Assembly: GCF_007830235.1 (NCBI RefSeq)
Contig: NZ_VLKI01000027.1
Span: forward strand, 1 to 49,886
Direction: 5' to 3'
Length of the DNA stretch: 49,886 bases
From: Cytobacillus oceanisediminis
GTDB taxonomy: Bacteria; Bacillota; Bacilli; Bacillales; Cytobacillaceae
The translations under genes and the position numbers were made by a program. Numbering within the stretch: the stretch's first letter is position 1; each line of letters starts with the position of its first letter. Below, piece by piece: positions 1 to 8,611 of this stretch. A model generated the notes under the pieces. It did not search any database. It was not told where the DNA came from and saw nothing but the letters and a program-made list of their open reading frames with translations.

Positions 1-18
1 CGATCGAGGACTTAACCA
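1..18 (+). rRNA. 23S rRNA, 3' end only (partial)
   Basis: The first bases match the conserved 3' end of Bacillus 23S rRNA (CGATCGAGGACTTAACC). The rest of the gene lies upstream of the window. The exact 3' end is set by analogy with B. subtilis and could differ by a base or two. The 5S gene follows about 200 bases later, so this is the tail of an rRNA operon. Confidence 0.85.
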
Positions 19-24
19 AAAACG

Positions 25-143
25 AAAAGCGGAGGCGGCTTGATCAGCCCCGACAAGCATAAGACAAGCGCTGCAGGAAGGTGAATTTCCTTCAGGAAGT
101 GATTGGCTTATGACCTCGAGGGGCTAGCCGCCGGAGCTGGACA
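25..143 (-). repeat. Extragenic palindromic repeat in the 23S-5S spacer (copy 1)
   Basis: Read on the minus strand, the element starts TGTCCAGCTCCGG, contains GCTCGAGGTCATAAGCC in near form (CCTCGAGGTCATAAGCC) and ends CCGCTTTT. The same ends and core occur on the plus strand at 23019-23084. The long arms can fold on each other (GACAAGCATAAG near 51 against CTTATGACCTCGAG near 107). It has no open frame. It resembles short extragenic repeats I recall from Bacillus and Geobacillus genomes; that recollection is not checked. Confidence 0.7.
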
Positions 144-221
144 ACGCATTGGTGAATACTCGGCAACACTTCTTCATGCATTATCTAGTTTTGAAGGAAT
201 GAATTTTCTTCAAACCAAATA

Positions 222-339
<118 letters not shown>

Positions 340-348
340 AAATGAAAG

Positions 349-372
349 AGCACCTGATAGGTGCTTTTTTTT
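349..372 (+). terminator. Terminator of the rRNA operon
   Basis: A 7-bp perfect stem, AGCACCT/AGGTGCT with a 3-base loop, is followed by a run of eight or nine T. It lies 10 bases after the 5S gene. Confidence 0.93.
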
Positions 373-946
373 GTGTTTTTATCTATTTTTCAGCTATAAA
401 TATCGCTTATTTCTCTTAAAGAAACTTTTTAAAGAGACATTTTTGGTCACTCACCTTTGTTTTAAGCAAATATCGTTCACTTTCATAAATTTAACGATCA
501 AAATTTCAATTTATCGGTGATTTTTTCGATATATCGGTCAGTTGGCTCTATGGCGCCTTTTTATAGCTACAACCATCTATTGAATAAAAATCCGCGTCCA
601 CGCTGCCCCAGCAGAAAAATTTAAAGTTGGGTCAGATGTTAAGTGAATATAAAATATTCCTAGTTAAATAACCAAGATGCTGAAAAACATCAAAAAGCAA
701 GTCTCTATACAGGGTGCAGAGCCCTTCACAAAACAAATCTCCATTTAATGCCTCCTATCTTCAAAAAATCCCAAAATTTGTCCCTCAATCTCCGACTCCG
801 TGATTATACTTCTAAAAATACATCCAAATTACATCCTCCACCCAAGCACTAACATACCTATTCTAAAATATATTGTTATCGACATTAACTCCCTTTTTCA
901 GGTTTGAGAAGTCAAAAAATGGGGGAAAATTATTAACACCCGCCGA
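373..946. other. Gene-free stretch between the rRNA operon and ctsR
   Basis: This AT-rich stretch has no credible gene on either strand: frames are short, lack ribosome binding sites and match nothing I know. It holds the 20-bp tandem repeat at 461-540. I see no tRNA. In B. subtilis the rrnJ/rrnW operons also lie directly upstream of ctsR, so the neighbourhood is conserved. Confidence 0.7.
461..540. repeat. Four degenerate 20-bp tandem units
   Basis: Cutting at 461, 481, 501 and 521 lines up four 20-base units that each end in a form of CGGTCA: GTTCAC (475), CGATCA (495), CGGTGA (515) and CGGTCA (535), each preceded by an A/T-rich block. The spacing is exactly 20 bases. Sequence before 461 and after 540 does not fit the unit. 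Confidence 0.55.
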
Positions 947-976
947 TTGCAAGAAATTACATAAATCATGTATAAT
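947..976 (+). promoter_or_regulatory. Sigma-A promoter of the ctsR operon
   Basis: TTGCAA (947-952) and a perfect TATAAT (971-976) are separated by 18 bases. Transcription should start near 983, inside the CtsR operator. Confidence 0.85.
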
Positions 977-979
977 TAA

Positions 980-996
980 AGTCAAATATAGTCAAA
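980..996 (+). promoter_or_regulatory. CtsR operator
   Basis: Two direct heptads AGTCAAA lie three bases apart, AGTCAAA-TAT-AGTCAAA, which matches the known CtsR heptad-repeat operator. It begins three bases after the -10 box, so bound CtsR would block the promoter. This fits autoregulation of the class III heat-shock operon. Confidence 0.92.
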
Positions 997-1016
997 GTCA
1001 GATAGGGGGAGGCTTG

Positions 1017-1478
1017 GTGAGAAATATATCCGACATAATTGAGAATTATCTAAAACAGGTTTTAGAAAAGAGTGATAGGGAAATTGTGGAAATAAAAAGA
1101 AGTGAGATTGCTGATAAATTTCAATGCGTTCCCTCTCAGATCAATTATGTTATCAACACCCGTTTTACGATTGAAAAAGGCTATGTCGTGGAGAGTAAGC
1201 GGGGCGGCGGAGGCTATATCAGGATTATGAAAGTCCAGTCCTATGACCACGCTGATTTAATCAACCAGTTGATTTCATTAGTGCAAAGCCGAATCGCCCA
1301 AAGCAGTGCTGAAAATGTAATCTATCGCCTGGTTGAAGAAGAAATTATTACACATAGGGAAGCTAAAATAATGCTCAGTGTAATTGACCGTTCTGTACTA
1401 TATATCGATCTGCCATATCGGGATGAGCTGCGGGCACGGATGTTGAAGGCGATGTTAACTACTTTGAAATATAAATAA
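1017..1478 (+). CDS. ctsR: CtsR, repressor of class III heat-shock genes
   Basis: CtsR represses the clp protease genes and its own operon at normal temperature and is released on heat or protein damage, aided by McsA and McsB. The 153-residue protein has an N-terminal helix-turn-helix (EIADKFQCVPSQINYVIN) and the glycine-rich wing KRGGGGYIRI whose arginine contacts DNA. The C-terminal half is the dimer/regulatory domain. The GTG at 1017 sits after AGGGGGAGG and gives RNISDIIENYL, as in B. subtilis; the frame stays open upstream to an ATG at 873, but that would run through the promoter and operator. TTG at 1014 is a possible alternative. It is first in a four-gene operon. Confidence 0.96.
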   Translation: MRNISDIIENYLKQVLEKSDREIVEIKRSEIADKFQCVPSQINYVINTRFTIEKGYVVESKRGGGGYIRIMKVQSYDHADLINQLISLVQSRIAQSSAENVIYRLVEEEIITHREAKIMLSVIDRSVLYIDLPYRDELRARMLKAMLTTLKYK

Positions 1479-1505
1479 GTTTTAGCGAGCTGGAGAGGTG
1501 AAGAC

Positions 1506-2054
1506 ATGATTTGTCAGGAGTGTAATCAAAGGCCGGCCACGCTGCATTTTACGAAGGTAGTAAATGGTGAGAAAGCAGAGTTTCATCTTTGCGAGAAGTG
1601 TGCGCAGGAAAAAGGTGAAATGTTCATGCTTGGCAGCGGTTCCGGTTTTTCAATAAATAATTTGCTGGCAGGCCTGCTGAATATTGAACCTGCGTTTCAG
1701 GGATCAAAACAGGATCCTTTCCAGCAGGAAAAGGTTCTGCAATGTGAACAATGTTCTATGACCTTTCAGCAGTTTATTAAAGTAGGGCGATTTGGATGCG
1801 CTCATTGCTATGAGACCTTTAAAGACCATCTGAAGCCTATTCTTAGAAGGCTGCACAGCGGGAATTCTTCACATAACGGAAAAATTCCTGCAAGAATAGG
1901 CGGAACTATTCATTTGCGAAGGAATATTGACGAACTGAAACATAAGTTAAAAGAAATGATTGCCCAAGAAGAGTTTGAAAAAGCGGCAGAATTGAGAGAC
2001 GAAATAAGGAAGCTGGAAAAACAGCTGAATGCCAATCATGAGGGAGGGGACTAA
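1506..2054 (+). CDS. mcsA: McsA, zinc-finger activator of the McsB arginine kinase
   Basis: McsA binds and activates the protein arginine kinase McsB and takes part in CtsR control. The 182-residue protein carries eight cysteines in four pairs: C3/C6, C29/C32, C80/C83 and C98/C101, two treble-clef-like zinc sites. A UVR domain (EEFEKAAELRDEIRKLEKQL) forms the C-terminal coiled coil. A GGAGAGG ribosome site lies 28 bases after ctsR. The stop is two bases before the mcsB start, so the two partners are probably translated together. Confidence 0.95.
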   Translation: MICQECNQRPATLHFTKVVNGEKAEFHLCEKCAQEKGEMFMLGSGSGFSINNLLAGLLNIEPAFQGSKQDPFQQEKVLQCEQCSMTFQQFIKVGRFGCAHCYETFKDHLKPILRRLHSGNSSHNGKIPARIGGTIHLRRNIDELKHKLKEMIAQEEFEKAAELRDEIRKLEKQLNANHEGGD

Positions 2055-2056
2055 GC

Positions 2057-3136
2057 TTGTCGCTGGAACGTTTCATGAATCAAGCTATTAGCTCCTGGAT
2101 GAGTGCAGAAGGCCCTGATTCCGATATTGTCTTAAGTTCACGAATCAGGCTCGCACGCAATATTAAACAATATAAATTTCCTACTTTATTTTCAAACGAA
2201 GAAGCAAAAGCGGTTATCCAAAAAGTGAAGGATAGGGTGGAGCATTCTTCTATTTCAAAACTTGGAGATTTGGAGCTCCTATTAATGGATGAACTTCAGC
2301 CTCTTCAAAAAAGAGTGCTAATGGAAAAGCACTTAATCAGTCCCCATCTTGCTGAGAATTCAACTCATGGTGCCTGCCTTCTTTCAGAAAATGAAGAGGT
2401 AAGCATTATGATTAATGAAGAAGACCATATACGGATTCAATGTTTGTTTCCGGGGTTTCAGCTTTTGGAAGCCTTAAGTATGGCAAATGAAATAGATGAT
2501 TGGCTGGAGGAAGAGGCCGATTATGCTTTTAATGAAAATGTTGGCTTTTTAACAAGCTGCCCGACAAATGTGGGGACTGGTCTTAGAGCATCCGTTATGA
2601 TGCACTTGCCAGGACTTGTGCTTACCCAGCAAATGAACCGGATTATTCCAGCGATTAATCAGCTTGGTCTAGTCGTTAGAGGAATTTACGGTGAAGGCAG
2701 CGAAGCATTAGGTAACATCTTTCAAGTTTCAAACCAGATCACACTCGGAAAATCAGAAGAGGATATCGTAGAGGATCTGAAAAGTGTTGTCAGCCAGCTA
2801 ATTTCACAGGAAAGATCAGCAAGGGAAGCATTAGCAAAGACTTCTAACATACAATTAGAAGACAGAGTCTTCCGCTCTTATGGCGTTTTATCAAATTGCA
2901 GAATTATTGAATCGAAGGAAGCCGCTCAATGCTTATCCGATGTTCGCCTGGGAATAGATATGCAATATATAAAAGACATATCAAAAAATATTTTAAATGA
3001 GCTGATGATCCTGACACAGCCCGGCTTTTTGCAGCAATATGCAGGCGGGCCGCTTAGGCCTCATGAACGCGATATCCGCAGGGCTTCATTAATCAGGGAA
3101 AGACTAAAAATGGAAGATCAAGAGTTGGGAGGATGA
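2057..3136 (+). CDS. mcsB: McsB, protein arginine kinase
   Basis: McsB phosphorylates arginines on misfolded proteins and on CtsR, marking them for ClpCP. It has a phosphagen-kinase fold: SSRIRLARN (27-35), the NEED-HIRIQ region (120-127) and the active-site loop CPTNVGTGLR (168-177), with Cys168 at the position of the creatine-kinase cysteine. The C-terminal segment RDIRRASLIRERL resembles the phosphoarginine-sensing region. At 359 residues it is close to the B. subtilis protein. The start is TTG at 2057, giving MSLERF as in relatives, with AGGGAGGGG just upstream inside the end of mcsA. Confidence 0.96.
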   Translation: MSLERFMNQAISSWMSAEGPDSDIVLSSRIRLARNIKQYKFPTLFSNEEAKAVIQKVKDRVEHSSISKLGDLELLLMDELQPLQKRVLMEKHLISPHLAENSTHGACLLSENEEVSIMINEEDHIRIQCLFPGFQLLEALSMANEIDDWLEEEADYAFNENVGFLTSCPTNVGTGLRASVMMHLPGLVLTQQMNRIIPAINQLGLVVRGIYGEGSEALGNIFQVSNQITLGKSEEDIVEDLKSVVSQLISQERSAREALAKTSNIQLEDRVFRSYGVLSNCRIIESKEAAQCLSDVRLGIDMQYIKDISKNILNELMILTQPGFLQQYAGGPLRPHERDIRRASLIRERLKMEDQELGG

Positions 3137-3140
3137 AATT

Positions 3141-5591
3141 ATGATGTTCGGACGATTTACGGAAAGAGCTCAGAAGGTATTGGCTTTAGCACAGGAGGAA
3201 GCAATCCGTTTAGGCCACAATAACATCGGGACAGAGCATATCCTGCTTGGACTGGTACGCGAAGGAGAAGGAATAGCCGCAAAAGCCCTCTATGCATTGG
3301 GTCTCGGTTCTGAGAAGATCCAAAAAGAGGTTGAAAATCTAATAGGCAGGGGACAGGATGCTTCCCAGACTATCCATTATACACCGCGTGCTAAAAAGGT
3401 AATTGAACTTTCCATGGATGAAGCTAGAAAGCTTGGACACTCCTATGTTGGAACCGAGCATATCCTGCTGGGGCTTATCCGTGAAGGAGAAGGTGTTGCA
3501 GCAAGGGTCCTCAATAACCTTGGAGTCAGCCTCAATAAAGCGCGCCAGCAAGTGCTGCAGCTTTTGGGCAGCAATGAGTCTGGAGGCCATCAAGGTGGTT
3601 CTGCTGCTAATGCCAATACGCCAACTCTTGATGGATTAGCCCGAGATCTAACGGCTATTGCAAGGGAAGGAAGCTTGGATCCGGTAATCGGGCGCAGCAA
3701 AGAAATCCAGCGTGTCATTGAAGTATTAAGCCGCCGTACGAAAAACAACCCGGTTCTTATTGGTGAGCCAGGGGTTGGTAAAACAGCAATTGCAGAGGGA
3801 TTGGCACAGCAAATCATTAACAATGAAGTGCCGGAAACTCTTCGTGATAAAAGGGTTATGACGCTTGATATGGGTACAGTGGTAGCAGGTACAAAATATC
3901 GCGGTGAATTTGAGGACCGCCTGAAAAAGGTGATGGATGAAATTAGGCAGGCGGGTAATATTATTTTATTCATTGATGAGCTTCATACTTTAATAGGTGC
4001 GGGCGGAGCTGAAGGTGCTATTGATGCGTCAAATATCTTAAAACCTTCTCTAGCTCGCGGTGAGCTTCAGTGTATTGGGGCAACTACACTTGATGAATAT
4101 AGAAAATACATCGAAAAGGATGCGGCGCTAGAAAGACGTTTCCAGCCGATTACGGTTGATGAACCTACTGCAGAAGAATCCGTACAGATTTTGCAGGGAC
4201 TGCGTGACCGCTATGAAGCCCACCATCGTGTAACCATTACAGATGCGGCAATTGCGGCAGCTGTAAAGCTTTCAGACCGCTATATCTCAGACCGATTCCT
4301 TCCGGATAAAGCGATTGATTTAATAGATGAAGCAGGTTCAAAGGTAAGGCTTCGCTCCTATACAACTCCGCCTAACTTAAAAGAGCTAGAAGTTAAGCTG
4401 GAGGACGTCAGAAAAGAAAAAGATGCTGCAGTTCAAAGCCAGGAGTTTGAAAAAGCTGCATCTTTAAGGGATACAGAGCAGCGCCTGCGCGAGCAGCTTG
4501 AAGAAACAAAGAAAACGTGGAAAGAAAAACAAGGCAAGGAGAACAGTGAAGTAACGGTTGAGGATATTGCCAATGTAGTATCCAGCTGGACTGGAATTCC
4601 TGTTTCCAAATTGGCACAAACAGAAACAGAAAAGCTTCTAAACCTGGAAGAAATCCTTCATTCCCGTGTAATTGGGCAGGAGGAAGCTGTAAAAGCCATT
4701 TCTAAGGCAGTCCGCCGTGCGCGTGCAGGACTTAAAGATCCTAAGCGCCCAATCGGTTCCTTTGTATTCCTGGGTCCAACAGGGGTTGGTAAAACGGAGT
4801 TAGCCCGTGCATTGGCAGAAGCGATGTTCGGTGATGAGGATGCCATGATTCGCATCGACATGTCCGAGTACATGGAGAAGCACTCAACATCCCGTTTGGT
4901 AGGATCGCCTCCAGGATATGTAGGCTATGAAGAAGGCGGACAGTTAACGGAAAAGGTTCGGAGAAAGCCATACTCCGTTGTTCTTTTGGATGAAATCGAA
5001 AAGGCACATCCTGATGTGTTCAATATCCTATTGCAGGTATTGGAAGACGGAAGATTAACAGATTCAAAAGGAAGAACAGTTGACTTCCGTAATACAGTTC
5101 TCATTATGACTTCCAATGTTGGTGCTGAGGCGCTTAAGCGGAACAAATATGTTGGCTTCAATATCCAGGATGGAGAACAGGATTATAAAGATATGAAAGG
5201 AAAAGTAATGGAAGAGATGAAGAAATCCTTCCGTCCGGAATTCCTTAACCGTATCGATGAAATTATTGTTTTCCATGCTTTGGAGAAAAAGCACCTTCAG
5301 GAAATTGTTACGCTTATGTCTGACACATTAACAAAGCGACTAAAAGAACAAGATATCACGCTGGAATTAACAGATGCAGCCAAAGAAAAAATTTCGGTTG
5401 AAGGCTATGATCCGGAGTATGGAGCACGTCCTCTCCGCAGAGCTATTCAAAAGCATATAGAGGACCGTTTATCCGAGGAACTGTTAAAGGGAACAGTCCT
5501 AACTGGTCAAAGCGTTGTAATAGATGTGAAGGATGGGGAATTTGTTGTTAAAACTGCTGAAGCCAGCGGAACGCCAAACCTTCAAAAATAA
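3141..5591 (+). CDS. clpC: ClpC, AAA+ unfoldase of the ClpCP protease
   Basis: ClpC unfolds arginine-phosphorylated or adaptor-bound proteins and feeds them to ClpP. The 816 residues show two N-terminal Clp repeats (about 1-145), a first AAA+ module with Walker A GEPGVGKT (208-215) and Walker B ILFIDELH, a coiled middle domain with a UVR-like segment (about 417-455), and a second AAA+ module with GPTGVGKT (545-552). A ClpP-docking VGF tripeptide (KYVGFNIQ) is present near 670. Start ATG 3141 follows TTGGGAGGATG; ATG 3144 is also possible. Last gene of the CtsR operon, followed by a strong terminator. Confidence 0.98.
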   Translation: MMFGRFTERAQKVLALAQEEAIRLGHNNIGTEHILLGLVREGEGIAAKALYALGLGSEKIQKEVENLIGRGQDASQTIHYTPRAKKVIELSMDEARKLGHSYVGTEHILLGLIREGEGVAARVLNNLGVSLNKARQQVLQLLGSNESGGHQGGSAANANTPTLDGLARDLTAIAREGSLDPVIGRSKEIQRVIEVLSRRTKNNPVLIGEPGVGKTAIAEGLAQQIINNEVPETLRDKRVMTLDMGTVVAGTKYRGEFEDRLKKVMDEIRQAGNIILFIDELHTLIGAGGAEGAIDASNILKPSLARGELQCIGATTLDEYRKYIEKDAALERRFQPITVDEPTAEESVQILQGLRDRYEAHHRVTITDAAIAAAVKLSDRYISDRFLPDKAIDLIDEAGSKVRLRSYTTPPNLKELEVKLEDVRKEKDAAVQSQEFEKAASLRDTEQRLREQLEETKKTWKEKQGKENSEVTVEDIANVVSSWTGIPVSKLAQTETEKLLNLEEILHSRVIGQEEAVKAISKAVRRARAGLKDPKRPIGSFVFLGPTGVGKTELARALAEAMFGDEDAMIRIDMSEYMEKHSTSRLVGSPPGYVGYEEGGQLTEKVRRKPYSVVLLDEIEKAHPDVFNILLQVLEDGRLTDSKGRTVDFRNTVLIMTSNVGAEALKRNKYVGFNIQDGEQDYKDMKGKVMEEMKKSFRPEFLNRIDEIIVFHALEKKHLQEIVTLMSDTLTKRLKEQDITLELTDAAKEKISVEGYDPEYGARPLRRAIQKHIEDRLSEELLKGTVLTGQSVVIDVKDGEFVVKTAEASGTPNLQK

Positions 5592-5620
5592 ATATTTTAC
5601 ATCCAAAGACTGAACACAGC

Positions 5621-5657
5621 AAAAAGGTACACGTCCCTATATACGTGTACCTTTTTG
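5621..5657 (+). terminator. Terminator after clpC
   Basis: A 14-bp perfect stem, AAAAAGGTACACGT / ACGTGTACCTTTTT, with an 8-base loop ends in a T run, 30 bases after the clpC stop. The A-rich left arm means it may also work on the other strand. Confidence 0.93.
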
Positions 5658-5917
5658 TACTCTTTTAGGCAATATCATTAAAATGTGATATCGCAGTGTT
5701 CAAACAGGTTTATTTGGCAGATTTATGTTAATTTTAAAGGAGATAAAAAGGATTATTTTATAATTTCATCATGAAAGCATTTTAAGACGCATGAAAAAGG
5801 GAATAGGGAAGTAAACCGCACTTCTCTCATTACTGGTTTCTCCGCAAAAGTCCGGTGGGAACGTTTAAGATTTCCTTTATGGCGGCTGAAATTGATGTTC
5901 AGAGAGGGAGAAGAAGT
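5658..5917. other. clpC-radA intergenic region
   Basis: No gene is seen. Together with the terminator the gap is 326 bases. It should contain the radA promoter, but I cannot point to a well-spaced pair of boxes. A frame open from 5855 into radA is judged untranslated because the ribosome binding site and conserved N-terminus are at 5918. Confidence 0.5.
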
Positions 5918-7297
5918 ATGGCTAAAAGAAAAACAAAATTTATGTGCCAGGAATGCGGCTATGAATCACCCAAATGGATGGGAAAATGCCCGGGCTGCGG
6001 CCAGTGGAATACAATGGTTGAAGAGGTGGAAAAGCCGGCATCAACCAGAAGAGGAGCTTTTGCCCATTCAGAGGGGTCGGCTATAATGGCGAAAGCAACG
6101 CCAATCACATCAATTGAAACTGTCAGCGAACCGCGTATTTATACGGACTTAAATGAATTGAACCGCGTATTGGGAGGCGGAATTGTCCGTGGTTCTTTAG
6201 TGTTAATTGGCGGAGACCCTGGTATCGGAAAATCAACGCTGCTACTTCAGGTTTCATCACAGCTGGCGAACAAGAAGCATTCAGTTTTATACATATCAGG
6301 TGAAGAATCGATGCGCCAGACAAAGCTGCGTGCTGACCGCTTAGGGGTTTCTTCGGAAAATTTGATGGTATATTCGGAAACAAGCCTTGATGAAATCAGC
6401 CGAACCATTGATAGTGTGAACCCTGATTTTGTTATTATCGATTCCATTCAAACGATCTTCCATCCGGAAGTCACATCTGCACCAGGAAGTGTTTCGCAGG
6501 TACGGGAATGTACAGCCGAGCTGATGAGGATCGGCAAAACAAAAGGAATCGCTATTTTTATCGTTGGGCATGTTACAAAGGAAGGATCAATCGCAGGTCC
6601 AAGGCTTTTAGAACATATGGTTGATACCGTATTATACTTTGAAGGCGAACGCCATCATACATACCGAATTTTACGGGCTGTAAAAAACAGGTTTGGATCA
6701 ACAAACGAAATGGGCATTTTTGAAATGAAGGAAGTCGGTCTAGAGGAAGTCGCAAATCCATCGGAAATCTTCCTTGAAGAACGATCTCAGGGGGCTGCTG
6801 GTTCGACTGTCGTGGCCTCAATGGAGGGTACAAGGCCTGTACTGGTTGAAATTCAGGCACTGATTTCTCCAACAAGCTTTGGAAATCCAAGACGTATGGC
6901 TACGGGAATTGATCATAATCGTGTCCCGCTCCTTATGGCCGTCTTAGAAAAAAGAGTGGGAATGCTGCTGCAAAATCAGGATGCATACCTGAAAGTAGCA
7001 GGAGGAGTAAAGCTTGATGAACCGGCCATAGATTTGGCCATTGCCGTAAGCATCGCTTCAAGTTTTCGAGATAAACCAACAAAAGCGACAGATTGCATAA
7101 TTGGAGAAGTAGGGCTGACAGGAGAGGTCAGAAGAGTCTCAAGAATTGAACAGAGAGTACAAGAAGCGGCAAAGCTGGGGTTTGAGAGAGTCATTTTGCC
7201 TGCGAATAATCTTGGAGGCTGGAGTGCGCCAAAAGGGATTGATTTAATCGGAGTAGGTTCTGTCAGTGAAGCACTAAAGGCTGCGTTAGGGGGATAA
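5918..7297 (+). CDS. radA: RadA (Sms), DNA branch-migration ATPase
   Basis: RadA helps process recombination intermediates and supports DNA repair. The 459-residue protein starts with a four-cysteine zinc finger (C10, C13, C24, C27), followed by a RecA-like ATPase with Walker A GGDPGIGKST (98-107), the RadA-specific KNRFGSTNE motif, and a C-terminal Lon-protease-like domain. ATG 5918 after AGAGAGGGAGAAG gives MAKRKTKF, the usual N-terminus; an in-frame ATG at 5855 would add 21 unlike residues. The stop is two bases before disA, a pairing conserved in Bacillus. Confidence 0.96.
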   Translation: MAKRKTKFMCQECGYESPKWMGKCPGCGQWNTMVEEVEKPASTRRGAFAHSEGSAIMAKATPITSIETVSEPRIYTDLNELNRVLGGGIVRGSLVLIGGDPGIGKSTLLLQVSSQLANKKHSVLYISGEESMRQTKLRADRLGVSSENLMVYSETSLDEISRTIDSVNPDFVIIDSIQTIFHPEVTSAPGSVSQVRECTAELMRIGKTKGIAIFIVGHVTKEGSIAGPRLLEHMVDTVLYFEGERHHTYRILRAVKNRFGSTNEMGIFEMKEVGLEEVANPSEIFLEERSQGAAGSTVVASMEGTRPVLVEIQALISPTSFGNPRRMATGIDHNRVPLLMAVLEKRVGMLLQNQDAYLKVAGGVKLDEPAIDLAIAVSIASSFRDKPTKATDCIIGEVGLTGEVRRVSRIEQRVQEAAKLGFERVILPANNLGGWSAPKGIDLIGVGSVSEALKAALGG

Positions 7298-7299
7298 AT

Positions 7300-8373
7300 A
7301 TGGAGACAAAAAAATTGGGCGAAAAAACAATGAGCGAAATCCTTCAATTTATGGCTCCGGGTACGCCTATCAGAGAAGGGATTGATAATGTCCTTCGCGC
7401 CAATACTGGCGGCTTGATTGTCTTAGGATCAAAAGAAAAAATGAATAGTATTGTGGATGGGGGCTTTTTGATTAATTGTCCATTCACACCAAGTTATTTG
7501 TATGAGCTGGCTAAAATGGATGGAGCTATTATTTTGAATGAAGAAGGAAACAAAATCTTAATTGCCAACGCCCAGCTTGCTCCTGATCCAGGTGTTCCAT
7601 CTACAGAAACAGGAATGCGGCACCGGACTGCTGAAAGGGTTGCCAGGCAGACGGGCGCATTAGTGATAGCCATTTCGCAAAGGCGAAATGTCATTACATT
7701 GTATAAGGGGCATTCACGTTATGCATTAAGGGATATTGGTGTCATTTTAACGAAGGCGAATGTTGCCGTGCAGACACTTGAAAAATATAAAGTGGTTCTT
7801 GAACAGAGTATAGGGAACCTGAGCATTCTGGAATTTGAGGAACTTGTTACATATAGTGATATCCTTCATGTTTTTCATAATATTGAAATGGTCCTGCGTA
7901 TTAAAAATGAGCTTCTAACTTATTTAAGCGAACTGGGAACAGAGGGAAGGCTTATTCGGCTTCAGATGAATGAATTGTTAACAGAGCTTGAGAGAGAAGC
8001 AGAGTGGATTATCAGAGATTATGCCCACTCAAAAGATATTGATTCCAGAGATACGATTATCAAGCTTCAAGAACTTTCTAAAGGGGGAATGCTTGAAGAC
8101 TCCGTAATCCTTAAGCTTTTAGGCTATAACGGATATATTCACACCGAGGAATTCAAATGTCCTCGCGGCTACCGGGTGCTAAATAAAGTCCCTCGCCTTC
8201 CACCTATTATTATTGAAAATCTAATAAATCGTTTCGAAGAGTTTCCAAATATTATTGCGGCATCAGTAGAGGATCTGGATGAAGTGGAAGGAATAGGAGA
8301 AGTAAGGGCCAGAAAAATTAAAGAAGGGCTTAAGCTTATAAAAGAGCAGGTTTTTGCGGACCGGCAGCTATAA
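7300..8373 (+). CDS. disA: DisA, DNA-scanning diadenylate cyclase
   Basis: DisA makes cyclic di-AMP from two ATP and pauses at branched DNA, linking genome integrity to sporulation. The N-terminal DAC domain carries the catalytic DGA (74-76) and RHRT (107-110) motifs. A helical linker follows, then a C-terminal helix-hairpin-helix domain (VEDLDEVEGIGEVRARKIKE). At 357 residues it matches the B. subtilis length. ATG 7300 has GGGGG just upstream in the end of radA. RadA is known to bind and restrain DisA, in line with this two-base spacing. Confidence 0.96.
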   Translation: METKKLGEKTMSEILQFMAPGTPIREGIDNVLRANTGGLIVLGSKEKMNSIVDGGFLINCPFTPSYLYELAKMDGAIILNEEGNKILIANAQLAPDPGVPSTETGMRHRTAERVARQTGALVIAISQRRNVITLYKGHSRYALRDIGVILTKANVAVQTLEKYKVVLEQSIGNLSILEFEELVTYSDILHVFHNIEMVLRIKNELLTYLSELGTEGRLIRLQMNELLTELEREAEWIIRDYAHSKDIDSRDTIIKLQELSKGGMLEDSVILKLLGYNGYIHTEEFKCPRGYRVLNKVPRLPPIIIENLINRFEEFPNIIAASVEDLDEVEGIGEVRARKIKEGLKLIKEQVFADRQL

Positions 8374-8611
8374 GAGACCATTGAACTATGTAAATGGTTA
8401 TGCTAAAATGGTAAGTTATTTATTTGACAGTTTATTACCAATGATGCTACCCTTAGGTTGTATCAGAGTATAAAATATACAACAAATGCACCTTCATTTT
8501 CGTGTAGGGTTAGTATCCTAAAATAACTTTTAATCAGAAAGATAAAAATCTCTGTATTTGAAGGTTTCAATTTTGGGAATTTGTTTATAATGAGTAAAAG
8601 GAGGTGAAGGA

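Noticed and set aside
373..946. tRNA genes after the 5S rRNA
   Set aside because: No cloverleaf or TTCGA-type T-arm was found in this stretch.
873..1016. N-terminal extension of CtsR
   Set aside because: It would include the promoter and the CtsR operator; the conserved start is the GTG at 1017 with a good ribosome site.
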